DNA of 64,000 nucleotides from Ardenticatenaceae bacterium. GTDB lineage: Bacteria > Chloroflexota > Anaerolineae > Promineifilales > Promineifilaceae. Positions 16,079 to 24,057 of the stretch are shown in pieces. The DNA lies in NCBI GenBank assembly GCA_020634435.1, contig JACKBS010000015.1, positions 62,001 to 126,000 of the forward strand. The letters are read 5' to 3'. The position numbers and the translations under genes are program-made. Within the stretch, counting starts at the first letter, position 1. Every line of letters begins with the position of its first letter. Under the pieces are notes generated by a model that did not search any database, was not told the DNA's origin, and saw only the letters and a list, made by a program, of their open reading frames with translations.

Positions 16079-16570
16079 ATGTTAGAATGGCTTCTTGAAC
16101 CGTGGCCCTGGTATATTTCCGGTCCCCTGATTGGCCTCACGGTCCCCATCTTGCTGCTGCTAACCGGTCGGAACTTTGGCATCTCTAGCAGTTTGCGCCA
16201 CCTCGGTGCGGCCTGCATGCCCAACACCAAACTCCCCTATTTGAGTAAAAATTACAATTGGCGGAATCACATTGGCAGCCTCATTTTTGTGCTGGGGGTG
16301 CTGATTGGCGGCTTTGTGGGCAATTTTTTGCTCTCCACAGAGCCGGGTAACTTCCTGCCCACTTTTTATGCATCGCCGCTGGGTGTTTTGGGCCTGTTTG
16401 TCGGCGGCATCCTGATCGGCTTCGGCACGCGCTATGCCGGGGGCTGCACATCGGGCCATACCATCATGGGGATTTCTTCCCTGAATGTGTCTAGCCTGGT
16501 AGCCACGATCTTTTTCTTCGTGGGCGGCTTAATTTCAACCTGGTTTATTATGCCCCTCTTCATCCACTAG
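16079..16570 (+). CDS. YeeE/YedE (TsuA-like) sulfur transporter, first half
   Basis: A 163-residue membrane protein with about four helices. The motif RYAGGCTSGHTIMG carries the conserved Cys that, in the thiosulfate channel TsuA, helps relay the substrate. Single-gene TsuA is about twice as long; here the second half is the next gene. ATG 16079 follows AAGGAG at 16067-16072, so I reject an upstream ATG at 16025. I infer import of thiosulfate or a related sulfur compound into the cell for the operon enzymes. Confidence 0.88.
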   Translation: MLEWLLEPWPWYISGPLIGLTVPILLLLTGRNFGISSSLRHLGAACMPNTKLPYLSKNYNWRNHIGSLIFVLGVLIGGFVGNFLLSTEPGNFLPTFYASPLGVLGLFVGGILIGFGTRYAGGCTSGHTIMGISSLNVSSLVATIFFFVGGLISTWFIMPLFIH

Positions 16571-16579
16571 GAGACAACC

Positions 16580-17041
16580 ATGACCTTCAAAAACAAACTC
16601 ATGACGCTGCTGGTTGGTATCTACTTTGGAATCGTGTTGGTTAAGTCGCAGGTTATTTCGTGGTTTAATATCAACGACATGTTCCACTTTAAAGACCCGT
16701 ATATGTATCTGGTGATTTGCTCGGCGATTGCCGTGGGAATGGTTTCGATTTTCTTGATCCGCCGCTTTGAAGCGCGGACAATTGAAGGTGAAGCCATTGT
16801 GATTAAGCAACGGCCGTTTCATCCCGGCAACGTCATCGGTGGCACTATTTTTGGTATGGGCTGGGCGATTACCGGCGCGTGCCCCGGCCCCATTTACGCC
16901 TACATTGGGGCCGGTAACTTTTTAATGATTTTTACGTTCATGGGCGCGATGACAGGAATGTACTTGTATGCCTTTTTCCAATCCCGGCTCCCCCACACCG
17001 AGTGGGTCCGGCTTAAGCCAGGCTCAACTGGCGCGAGCTAG
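16580..17041 (+). CDS. YeeE/YedE (TsuA-like) sulfur transporter, second half
   Basis: A 153-residue membrane protein with about four helices and the second conserved site GMGWAITGACPGPIYAYIGAG, read here in parts as TGACPGP. It starts 9 bases after the first half, with AGGAG just upstream, so the two are surely co-translated and presumably form one transporter. Its 3' end overlaps the start of the TorD-like gene in another frame. Confidence 0.88.
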   Translation: MTFKNKLMTLLVGIYFGIVLVKSQVISWFNINDMFHFKDPYMYLVICSAIAVGMVSIFLIRRFEARTIEGEAIVIKQRPFHPGNVIGGTIFGMGWAITGACPGPIYAYIGAGNFLMIFTFMGAMTGMYLYAFFQSRLPHTEWVRLKPGSTGAS

Positions 17042-17978
17042 AAGTTACAGTTACCGCTTATTTAGCGAACTCTTTTTACAAGGGATTACGGCCGTTTCCC
17101 TGCCCTACATTCAACAAATTCCAGAATTAACGGCCGTTTTGCCCCAACCATTTATCGCCGATAACGCAGCCGCCAACCATCACGAGCTGTTCCAGTTCAA
17201 CATTTTTCCCTACGAAAGCTTCTTTTTGGGGGAAGATGGGCTGGTGGGGGGTGACGTGACGGCCGTTGTTAACCAACACGCATTTCAACTCGGCTGGCAA
17301 ACGGCCGTAACCAACAACCAGGCCGATCACCTGGGGCACGAACTCGCTTGCCTCGCTTTTTTAGTCGCCCAGGAAGCCGAAGCGTCCGAATCTAACCAGT
17401 TGGCGGCCGCGAACGATTGGCAGACAAAGCAGCAGTTTTTCCTGCAAAACCACCTGCTGCGCTGGGCGTCCACCTGTTTGTTGGCCATCCAACAGCAAGC
17501 CAACCCATTTTTTGCGGAACTGGCCCAGGTAACGCTGAACCTGCTGCTCTCCCATGCGGATGAGCTTGCCCGCACCGCCTCTGCACCGCCTGCCTTTCTG
17601 CCGCCCGTGCCCGACATCCTGGCCAACGACAAAACTGGCTTCAAAGAGATTGCCCACTTTCTGCTGCTGCCTGCGCTCAGCGGCATTTACCTCAGCCGAG
17701 ACACCATTGGCCAGCTAGGCCGCCAGTTTGACCTGCCCCGCGGCTTTGGCAGCCGGGAAACGATGCTGCTGAATTTGTTAAGAACGGCCGTTCAATACGA
17801 CGCCCTTCCCCCACTCCTCAGAACGCTGCAAGAAATGTGCCGCAGCTGGCAAACCGGCTACCAGGAGCTCATCAGCCAGTATCCTAAAACGGCCCTCTTC
17901 ATCCAGCCCTGGCAAGCCCGTGCCGCCGCCACGGAACAAATGGTGTTGGCGCTAATGGAATCCTCGATCGCGGAATAA
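16968..17978 (+). CDS. TorD/DmsD-like molybdoenzyme chaperone
   Basis: A protein of up to 336 residues. The N-terminal part (ARSYSYRLFSELFLQGITA) and the later helices match the TorD family, which binds the apo molybdoenzyme and helps cofactor insertion. ATG 16968 lies within the YeeE gene, giving a 74-base overlap; no later ATG is near, so a CTG or other start around 17025 is possible. It is longer than TorD (about 200), with extra helical text after residue 200. As last gene of the operon, it most likely serves the molybdopterin subunit at 9126. Confidence 0.75.
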   Translation: MPFSNPGSPTPSGSGLSQAQLARARSYSYRLFSELFLQGITAVSLPYIQQIPELTAVLPQPFIADNAAANHHELFQFNIFPYESFFLGEDGLVGGDVTAVVNQHAFQLGWQTAVTNNQADHLGHELACLAFLVAQEAEASESNQLAAANDWQTKQQFFLQNHLLRWASTCLLAIQQQANPFFAELAQVTLNLLLSHADELARTASAPPAFLPPVPDILANDKTGFKEIAHFLLLPALSGIYLSRDTIGQLGRQFDLPRGFGSRETMLLNLLRTAVQYDALPPLLRTLQEMCRSWQTGYQELISQYPKTALFIQPWQARAAATEQMVLALMESSIAE

Positions 17979-17981
17979 AAA

Positions 17982-18017
17982 AGAAGGGGAACGGTAGTAA
18001 ACGGCCGTTCCCCTTCT
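17982..18017 (+). terminator. Terminator of the sulfur operon
   Basis: 13-bp perfect stem, AGAAGGGGAACGG (17982-17994) with 18005-18017, loop of 10. It contains an ACGGCCGT octamer and is followed by a C/T-rich run. It begins two bases after the stop of the TorD-like gene. Confidence 0.75.
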
Positions 18018-18078
18018 CTCATTTCTCTGTGTAACTCCAAGCAACCGGTAGGTTGCCCTTCTCTGCGTAACTCTGTGT
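18018..18078. repeat. CTCTGCGTAACTC-type repeats
   Basis: Degenerate units TTTCTCTGTGTAACTC, TTCTCTGCGTAACTC with a small GCAACCGGTAGGTTGC hairpin between them. The units are related to those at 6179-6245 and 19432-19472. Confidence 0.6.
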
Positions 18079-18086
18079 CCCTGCTT

Positions 18087-18506
18087 CTAATCAAAAATCT
18101 CCCGCTCAACCCGCCGCTTGCCCAACGCCGCAATCAGCCAATAGCCACCCACAATGATCGCCGGTCCCAAAATGGCCGGCAGCACATTGTTGGTCCAGTC
18201 AGACAAATCTGGCAGTCCTAGCCACAAGCTCAACACCACAAACAAGAAGACGGTCATGCCCAGATAAGCCAAAACCGCTTGCTTCATCGTCGGTACGGGC
18301 ATGATGCCCCCCAAAAACGAGCGGAGTGCAAAATAGCCCACAATCGAGCCCAGCAGCACCCACTGAATATCCCGCAGTTCGGCGTCTGGCTGGTTAAAGA
18401 CGTAGAGTCGAATCATCAATACCGCACCCAGCGCTACCTGCGTTAAGCCCAGCATGATCATGGCGCTTTGCCCGGCTACCACCTGCGAACGTTCATCAAT
18501 TTTCAT
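18087..18506 (-). CDS. Four-helix membrane protein, partner of XRE regulator
   Basis: A 139-residue protein with four predicted membrane helices in pairs (about 13-33, 45-62, 75-95, 108-128) and charged ends (MKIDER..., GKRRVEREIFD). It follows the small XRE regulator by one base. Small XRE regulator plus four-helix membrane protein is a common pairing (DUF2178-like), for which the function is not known. Confidence 0.7.
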   Translation of the reverse strand: MKIDERSQVVAGQSAMIMLGLTQVALGAVLMIRLYVFNQPDAELRDIQWVLLGSIVGYFALRSFLGGIMPVPTMKQAVLAYLGMTVFLFVVLSLWLGLPDLSDWTNNVLPAILGPAIIVGGYWLIAALGKRRVEREIFD

Positions 18507-18507
18507 C

Positions 18508-18729
18508 TCAATCCTCCGTCAGCTCGGCAATCCAGAACAGATCATCCAGACGCTTGTTCAGCACGTGCGCCAGCATCAGGCACAGTTTGATTGTCGGGTT
18601 GTACTTATCGCTTTCAATAAGGCCAATCGTCTGCCGGGTCACGCTCACCTGATCCGCTAATTCTTGCTGGGTCAGGTTTGCTTCAATCCGGGCCAATCGT
18701 ACCTTATTGCCTATTTGAATATCACGCAT
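18508..18729 (-). CDS. Small XRE family transcriptional regulator
   Basis: A 73-residue protein that is almost only a helix-turn-helix domain: KVRLARIEANLTQQELADQ, VSVTRQTIGLIESDKYNPTI. This matches the YozG/Cro-like group (about 65-75 residues). I start it at ATG 18729; a longer frame to 18873 contains the promoter and is unlikely to be translated. A near-perfect promoter ends six bases before the ATG, so the mRNA is probably leaderless. Confidence 0.88.
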   Translation of the reverse strand: MRDIQIGNKVRLARIEANLTQQELADQVSVTRQTIGLIESDKYNPTIKLCLMLAHVLNKRLDDLFWIAELTED

Positions 18730-18735
18730 GGCCGC

Positions 18736-18764
18736 ATTGTAAAATATAGTTTGCAAAATGTCAA
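18736..18764 (-). promoter_or_regulatory. Promoter of the XRE gene, probably leaderless and self-regulated
   Basis: On the minus strand: TTGACA at 18764-18759, 17-bp spacer, TACAAT at 18741-18736, then only six bases to the ATG. Transcription should start at or next to the A of ATG. Repeated TTTTGCAAA-type words, partly inverted, overlap the -35 region (18750-18775) and could be the regulator's own operator. Confidence 0.6.
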
Positions 18765-18863
18765 TTATATTTTGCATTTTGGGTGAATTTTGAGAGGGGT
18801 GTGGTAAAATACGGCCGTTTCTAATCAGATCGAGTATCGAGAAAACAAATTCGGGGTCAGCCA

Positions 18864-19385
18864 ATGCCCACAAAGAAAAAAGGCAACAATAAACGCAAGA
18901 AAATCTTTTGGATTAGTCTTTTTGTCTCTATACTTGCATTGATAACAACGTTCTTTTGGCTCGATTCAGGCAATTTTATTCTTAACAGAAACGATCCAGA
19001 TCGTGTGGTTTTGGTTTTTACGCTTGCTCTAATGCGCAATAGAGAAAGACAGGCTAAATCGCTCATTGCAGAAGAGACATGGCCACAGCTAGACGCTTGG
19101 TTTGAAACGCACCCGGCCCGAAACTGTCACTTTCTCGATGGAGATTATTACATTTTAGGTGGGTCAAACCGCTCATATGATTCTGAACTAAACCAATACT
19201 TTTACGAATACTCAACAATCCAACACCCGTGTTCTGGCGCTCTCTATTTTCTCGCAGTTAAAAACATTACTGTGGCGCAAGATAAGCATGGCTGGCAGAT
19301 TGTTCACTGGGAAGCCCCTTGTGACGCAAGCGGATTTAATGCAAAAGGAGAATTTAATTCAAAAGAGTGCTATCCATGGGAATAA
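18864..19385 (+). CDS. Unrecognised membrane-anchored protein
   Basis: A 173-residue protein not recognised. A very basic start (MPTKKKGNNKRKK) precedes one membrane helix (about 14-33), so the rest faces outward. The outer domain has four Cys (NCHF, HPCSG, APCDA, KECYPWE), possibly two disulfides, and aromatic text. Base composition is clearly more A/T-rich than the neighbours, which hints at a recent origin. It is divergent from the XRE gene. Confidence 0.6.
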   Translation: MPTKKKGNNKRKKIFWISLFVSILALITTFFWLDSGNFILNRNDPDRVVLVFTLALMRNRERQAKSLIAEETWPQLDAWFETHPARNCHFLDGDYYILGGSNRSYDSELNQYFYEYSTIQHPCSGALYFLAVKNITVAQDKHGWQIVHWEAPCDASGFNAKGEFNSKECYPWE

Positions 19386-19431
19386 CCTGAAGTAAAGACG
19401 GCCGTATCTTGCACCCCAATAACTTCAATTC

Positions 19432-19472
19432 TCCGTGAAACTCCGTGCCCCCTCTGCGCAACTCCGTGTTCC
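19432..19472. repeat. CTCCGTG-type repeats upstream of thrC
   Basis: TCCGTGAAACTCCGTGCC and CTCTGCGCAACTCCGTG, degenerate short units related to those at 18018-18078. Confidence 0.55.
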
Positions 19473-19510
19473 GCTTTTCTTGCCCAACCAAACAAAGTAA
19501 AATCCACTCC

Positions 19511-20845
19511 ATGAACACACAGGCAACTTTTCGCTGTTTCCGGGGCTGCCCCGGCACCTACTCCATTTACGACGTCATCTACACCTGCCCCACCTGCGGC
19601 GGCCTGTTGGAAGTCCACCACGATCTGGAACCCCTGCGCCAGCGCAGCGCCGAGCAGTGGCAAACTCTGCTCGACCAACGCGCCGGCAGCACCCAATGGC
19701 CTTACGGCAGCGGCGTCTGGGCCATGAAAGAGTGGGTCATCCCCGACCTGGCCAACGATAACGTTGTCAGTATGTTTGAGGGCAACTCCAACCTGTTCTG
19801 GGCTGAGCGGTTAGGCCAACAAATTGGCCTATCCGATCTGTGGATTAAGCTGTGCGGCAACAGCCACACCGGCAGCTTCAAAGATTTGGGCATGACCGTG
19901 CTCGTCAGCGTGGTCAAGCAGATGATGACGCTGCCGGACAATCCGGTAAAAGCCGTTGCCTGTGCCAGCACCGGAGACACCAGCGCGGCGCTGGCAGCGT
20001 ACGCCGCCGCGGCGGGCATCCCGGCCATCGTCTTTTTGCCGCAGAACAAGGTGAGCGCCGCCCAACTCATCCAGCCCATCGCCAATGGGGCGCACGTTTT
20101 GGCGCTGGACACGGACTTTGACGGCTGTATGCGCATCGTCAAGGAGCTGACGAAGGACAACAGCATCTACCTGGCCAACTCGATGAACAGCTTGCGCATC
20201 GAGGGGCAAAAGACCGTAGGCATCGAAATTGTGCGTCAGTTTGACTGGCAGGTACCCGACTGGATCATTTTGCCCGTGGGCAATCTGGGCAACATCAGCG
20301 CCACCTACAAAGGGCTCAAACTGCTCTACGAACTGGACATCATTGACAAGATGCCCCGGCTGGTAGCGGCGCAAGCAGCTAAAGCCAATCCGTTCTACCA
20401 GAGCTACCTGAACGGCTTCGAGAGCAAGGTCTCCCTGGCAGCGCAAGACACGCAAGCCTCGGCCATCCGCATTGGCGACCCGGTGAGCTACGAGAAAGCC
20501 GTACAGGCAATCCAGGCGACCAACGGCGTCGTGGAGCAGGCGTCGGAGCATGAATTGGCCAATGCCGCCGCACTGGCTGATCGCACCGGGATGTATACCT
20601 GTCCGCATACGGCCGTTGCTCTCGCCGCCCTCTTCAAACTAAAAGAAAAAGGCATCATCCAAAAAAATGACCGCACCGTCGTCATCAGCACCGCCCACGG
20701 CCTGAAGTTCACCCAATTCAAGGTGAAATACCACGAAGGCACCCTGCCCGAAGCCGAAAGCCAGTTCGCCAATCCGCCCGTCAATTTGCCTGCGGACGTG
20801 GAATTGGTGAAGGACACGATTGCCCGACGGCTGGAAAGATCGTAA
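19511..20845 (+). CDS. thrC: Threonine synthase
   Basis: A 444-residue PLP enzyme that makes threonine from O-phosphohomoserine. An N-terminal Cys-rich stretch (CFRGCPGTY, then CPTCGGLLEV) is typical of the long bacterial type. The PLP Lys is in GNSHTGSFKDLGM and the phosphate loop region includes ACASTGDTSAALAAYAAAAG. I start at ATG 19511, since the upstream 22 codons come from repeat sequence. No good ribosome site is seen. It stands alone, without hom or thrB. Confidence 0.92.
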   Translation: MNTQATFRCFRGCPGTYSIYDVIYTCPTCGGLLEVHHDLEPLRQRSAEQWQTLLDQRAGSTQWPYGSGVWAMKEWVIPDLANDNVVSMFEGNSNLFWAERLGQQIGLSDLWIKLCGNSHTGSFKDLGMTVLVSVVKQMMTLPDNPVKAVACASTGDTSAALAAYAAAAGIPAIVFLPQNKVSAAQLIQPIANGAHVLALDTDFDGCMRIVKELTKDNSIYLANSMNSLRIEGQKTVGIEIVRQFDWQVPDWIILPVGNLGNISATYKGLKLLYELDIIDKMPRLVAAQAAKANPFYQSYLNGFESKVSLAAQDTQASAIRIGDPVSYEKAVQAIQATNGVVEQASEHELANAAALADRTGMYTCPHTAVALAALFKLKEKGIIQKNDRTVVISTAHGLKFTQFKVKYHEGTLPEAESQFANPPVNLPADVELVKDTIARRLERS

Positions 20846-20867
20846 ACAATTCCAAACATCGCCAGCC

Positions 20868-20990
20868 CCGTCGGGGCTTCCGCAACTAGCCGGGGGATGA
20901 ATCCCCCGGCGGACACGGCGGCTCCCGGCGGACGCGATAGACCCGGCCAACATGCCGCAAATCTAAAACCCGGGGCTGAAGCCCCAGGCT
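20868..20990. repeat. Three consecutive GC-rich palindromes
   Basis: AGCCCCGTCGGGGCT at about 20870-20884, GCCGGGGGATGAATCCCCCGGC in parts at about 20889-20911, and GGGGCTGAAGCCCC at 20972-20985. The last is one of four copies in the window (others at 42440, 45977 and 46184). They fill the space between thrC and the next gene. Confidence 0.8.
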
Positions 20991-21002
20991 AGAAGGAACC
21001 CC

Positions 21003-22061
21003 ATGACCAAACCATTCGAACTCGGCCTCTACTCCTTTGCTGAGCTAACGCCGGACCCCAAAACGGGCGAACTCATCACGCCCGCCCAGCGGCTGGAAGA
21101 ACTGCTAGAAACAATTGAACTGGCCGATCAGGTGGGGCTGGATGTGTTTGGCCTGGGGGAGCACCATCGGCCGGATTATGTATCTTCGGCTCCGGCGGTC
21201 ATTTTGGCGGCGGCGGCCGCCCGCACCAAAAACATTCGCCTTAGCAGTGCCGTCTCTGTGCTCAGCTCCGATGACCCGGTGCGCGTGTTTCAACAGTTTG
21301 CCACGCTGGATTTGCTGTCAAACGGCCGTTCCGAAATCATGGCTGGTCGAGGTTCCTTCATCGAGTCATTCCCCCTCTTTGGCTATGATTTGCACGACTA
21401 CAACACGCTCTTTTCGGAGAAGCTGGAACTACTGCTAAAGATCCGTGAGCAGGTCGAAGTTCACTGGTCTGGCAAACTTCGCGCGCCACTGACCGGGCAA
21501 GGAGTTTACCCGCGCCCTATTCAAGACCCACTGCCAGTTTGGATTGCGGTAGGCGGCACGCCTGAATCGGTTGTGCGGGCGGCAGCGCTGGGATTGCCGC
21601 TGGCCCTGGCCATCATCGGCGGCATTCCAGAGCAGTTTGCCGGGTTGGTTGATCTGTACAATCGCGCCATCGCGCAATATGGGCACGACCGTTCCCAACT
21701 GGCGCTGAGCATCAACTCCCACGGCTTCATCGCCGACGGCGCGCAGGAAGCGCGCGATGTGGCTTTCCCGCCCTTTGCCCAGGTGATGAACAAAATCGGC
21801 CGTGAGCGTGGCTGGCCACCGATGAGCCGCCAACAATTCGACGCTTCCTGCACCTTACGCGGTGCCAATTTTGTGGGGAGTCCAGATGAGATTATCGAGA
21901 AGATTTTGTACCAGCACGAAATTTTCAAGCACGACCGCTTCTTGCTTCAGCTAAGTGTTGGCACTATGCCGCACGATAAGATGCTGCACGCGATTGAATT
22001 GTTAGGCACCAAAGTTGCGCCGGTCGTTCGGGAAGAAATCGGCCGTCGGCAGGCAGCATGA
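21003..22061 (+). CDS. LLM class flavin-dependent oxidoreductase
   Basis: A 352-residue TIM-barrel protein of the bacterial luciferase-like monooxygenase superfamily. FGLGEHHRPDYVSSAPAV and LDLLSNGRSEIMAGRGSFIE are typical of the Atu2307/SP_0267-like group. Such enzymes use reduced FMN; the substrate is not predictable. AGAAGG stands upstream of the ATG. It is convergent with the ABC permease at 22065, with only three bases between the stops. Confidence 0.88.
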   Translation: MTKPFELGLYSFAELTPDPKTGELITPAQRLEELLETIELADQVGLDVFGLGEHHRPDYVSSAPAVILAAAAARTKNIRLSSAVSVLSSDDPVRVFQQFATLDLLSNGRSEIMAGRGSFIESFPLFGYDLHDYNTLFSEKLELLLKIREQVEVHWSGKLRAPLTGQGVYPRPIQDPLPVWIAVGGTPESVVRAAALGLPLALAIIGGIPEQFAGLVDLYNRAIAQYGHDRSQLALSINSHGFIADGAQEARDVAFPPFAQVMNKIGRERGWPPMSRQQFDASCTLRGANFVGSPDEIIEKILYQHEIFKHDRFLLQLSVGTMPHDKMLHAIELLGTKVAPVVREEIGRRQAA

Positions 22062-22064
22062 CGG

Positions 22065-22943
22065 TTATTCCTCTTTCAAAAATGGCTGCCCCAACGCCTC
22101 TGGTCGGGCTGCGCCCCAGCGGGTGCGGAAACGCTTGGTAGACATGAACAGCAGCACAATCAGCGTAATGCCAAACGGCACCATCCGCCACACATAGCGA
22201 GACAAAACGCCGGGCAGCACCAACTCCGGGCTAAGTGAAAGCTGCCACATCGTGCCAAACAGCAGTGAACCACCTAGTAAAATCAACGGATTCCACATGG
22301 AGAAGAAAACCAGCGCCAGGGCAATAAAGCCCCAGCCCAACAGGAAGTTGTAGCTCCAGACCGGATTGTAATCGAGGGCGTACACGGCCCCAGCAAACCC
22401 CATCAACATGCCGCCCACCGTCACGCACAAGTAGCGCGTTTTGCTCACGCTAATCCCCGAAACTTCGGCAACAGACGGATTTTCCCCCACTGACCGAATT
22501 TGTAGCCCCAGGCTGGTGCGGTTCAGTACAAACCAGATGATGGCAACCAGAATCAAACCAATGTAGAAAAATGGCGATAGGCCAAAAATGCTGGGGATGC
22601 GATCCATGCCCAGCGGCCCGGTGAACGGTGAGCCCATGTAAGTGGTCAGGCCAAAGCCCAAAATCCAGATGCCCATGCCGCTTACCACCTGATCCCCACC
22701 CAGGGTAATGGAAAAGAAGCCGTGCAGGAGGCCCAACAACGCGCCAATGGCAATGGCCGCCGCAAAACCCAGCAAGTAACTTCCCGTCGTTTGGGCGGTG
22801 ATGAAGCCAATCGTGGCGCCAAAGAGCATGACACCTTCTACGCCCACATTGAGGATGCCGGAACGCTGACCAAACAGCTCGCCGACCCCGGCAATTAGAA
22901 AGATGGTTGAGGCATCAAGACTTCGAACCCAAAACTCCCACAT
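22065..22943 (-). CDS. ABC transporter permease, nucleoside type (NupQ/BmpA-system)
   Basis: A 292-residue permease with about eight to nine helices. GELFGQRSGILNVGVEGVMLFGA and GDQVVSGMGIWILGFGLT, each seen here in part, are typical of the second permease of BMP-type importers (B. subtilis NupQ, formerly YufQ). The start overlaps the end of the first permease by 29 bases, so translation is coupled. It is the last gene of the import operon. Confidence 0.9.
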   Translation of the reverse strand: MWEFWVRSLDASTIFLIAGVGELFGQRSGILNVGVEGVMLFGATIGFITAQTTGSYLLGFAAAIAIGALLGLLHGFFSITLGGDQVVSGMGIWILGFGLTTYMGSPFTGPLGMDRIPSIFGLSPFFYIGLILVAIIWFVLNRTSLGLQIRSVGENPSVAEVSGISVSKTRYLCVTVGGMLMGFAGAVYALDYNPVWSYNFLLGWGFIALALVFFSMWNPLILLGGSLLFGTMWQLSLSPELVLPGVLSRYVWRMVPFGITLIVLLFMSTKRFRTRWGAARPEALGQPFLKEE

Positions 22944-24057
22944 CGACTTTCTCCGAATTTAGTTTAACGACAACAATCTTGTAGCGATAGAAAAATTGGA
23001 ATGCAACCAGGGTGATCATCAACACACCGAGCAGTGCGTAATCCACACCAAAGCTCATGCCCAAGGCGCCCTGCACAAAACGGCCGCCTACCGATAATCC
23101 ACCAAACAAAAACGCTACCGGAATCGCCCCAACCGGATTCCCCTGGGAAATGAGGCCACAAATGATGCCATAGAAGGCCATGTCGCCGAAAAAGGCGTAG
23201 TTACGGGCAATTTTGTACACGCCAGGAACGGCCGCAAAATAATGGTATCCGGCCAGACCCGCCAAAACGCCACCCAGCACAAACACCAAAACCGGCACCC
23301 GAAAACGGCTAATCCCGGCGTAAGCAGCCGCATTGGGATTTTGCCCATACGCGCGAATTTCAAAGCCCAGGCGCATCCGGGCAAAAAGGTAATACAAAAA
23401 TACGCCAGCCAGAAGAGCAATAAAGATGGTGATGGGCACATCAAACAGCAGGGGCATACGGAAGGCATCTGGCAGTTCAAAACTCTCCCCACGCCCGCCG
23501 GCATTCATAAAAATACCGCCGTCCTTGATCATGAACGAGACAAACCAGTAGGCCATGAAGTTCAACATCATTGTGACGACAATTTCGTTAATGTTGTAGC
23601 GACCTTTCAAGTAGCCAGCGATCAATCCGGTGAGCGCCCCGCCAACGGCTGCTCCCAACATCGCCAACGGCACCAGCCAAATCGCTGGCGGATGCGGCGC
23701 GTTGAGCTGGTTAACGCCAAACGCATAAAAAACAGCAAACGCCGTGAGCGCCCCGATGTACAACTGCCCCGTCATGCCAATGTTCCACAACCCGGCGCGG
23801 AAAGGGATGATGAAGGCGTAGGTACACAGCAGCAAAAACACAAAGCGGTTCAGCGTCAGCGGCAAGCCAAACTTGTTAAAAAAGGCATAAGAAAATATCT
23901 GGCCGTAGGCATCTACGGGGCTATTACCCGCCAAAATGAAGATAAAGCCAAACAGAAACAAGGCCGCCACAATGGCCAGCACAGCGTTCAACAATGCCTG
24001 CCACGGCTTTAAGACGGGGCGTTTTTCCAGTTCAAACCGATAACGGCCGATTTTCAT
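22915..24057 (-). CDS. ABC transporter permease, nucleoside type (NupP/BmpA-system)
   Basis: A 380-residue permease with about nine helices. PFRAGLWNIGMTGQLYIGAL and RYNINEIVVTMMLNFMAYW (in part) are family marks of the first BMP-type permease (NupP, formerly YufP). It overlaps the ATPase gene by four bases (ATGA) and the second permease by 29. With them it forms the membrane channel for nucleosides or related compounds. Confidence 0.9.
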   Translation of the reverse strand: MKIGRYRFELEKRPVLKPWQALLNAVLAIVAALFLFGFIFILAGNSPVDAYGQIFSYAFFNKFGLPLTLNRFVFLLLCTYAFIIPFRAGLWNIGMTGQLYIGALTAFAVFYAFGVNQLNAPHPPAIWLVPLAMLGAAVGGALTGLIAGYLKGRYNINEIVVTMMLNFMAYWFVSFMIKDGGIFMNAGGRGESFELPDAFRMPLLFDVPITIFIALLAGVFLYYLFARMRLGFEIRAYGQNPNAAAYAGISRFRVPVLVFVLGGVLAGLAGYHYFAAVPGVYKIARNYAFFGDMAFYGIICGLISQGNPVGAIPVAFLFGGLSVGGRFVQGALGMSFGVDYALLGVLMITLVAFQFFYRYKIVVVKLNSEKVDVGVLGSKS

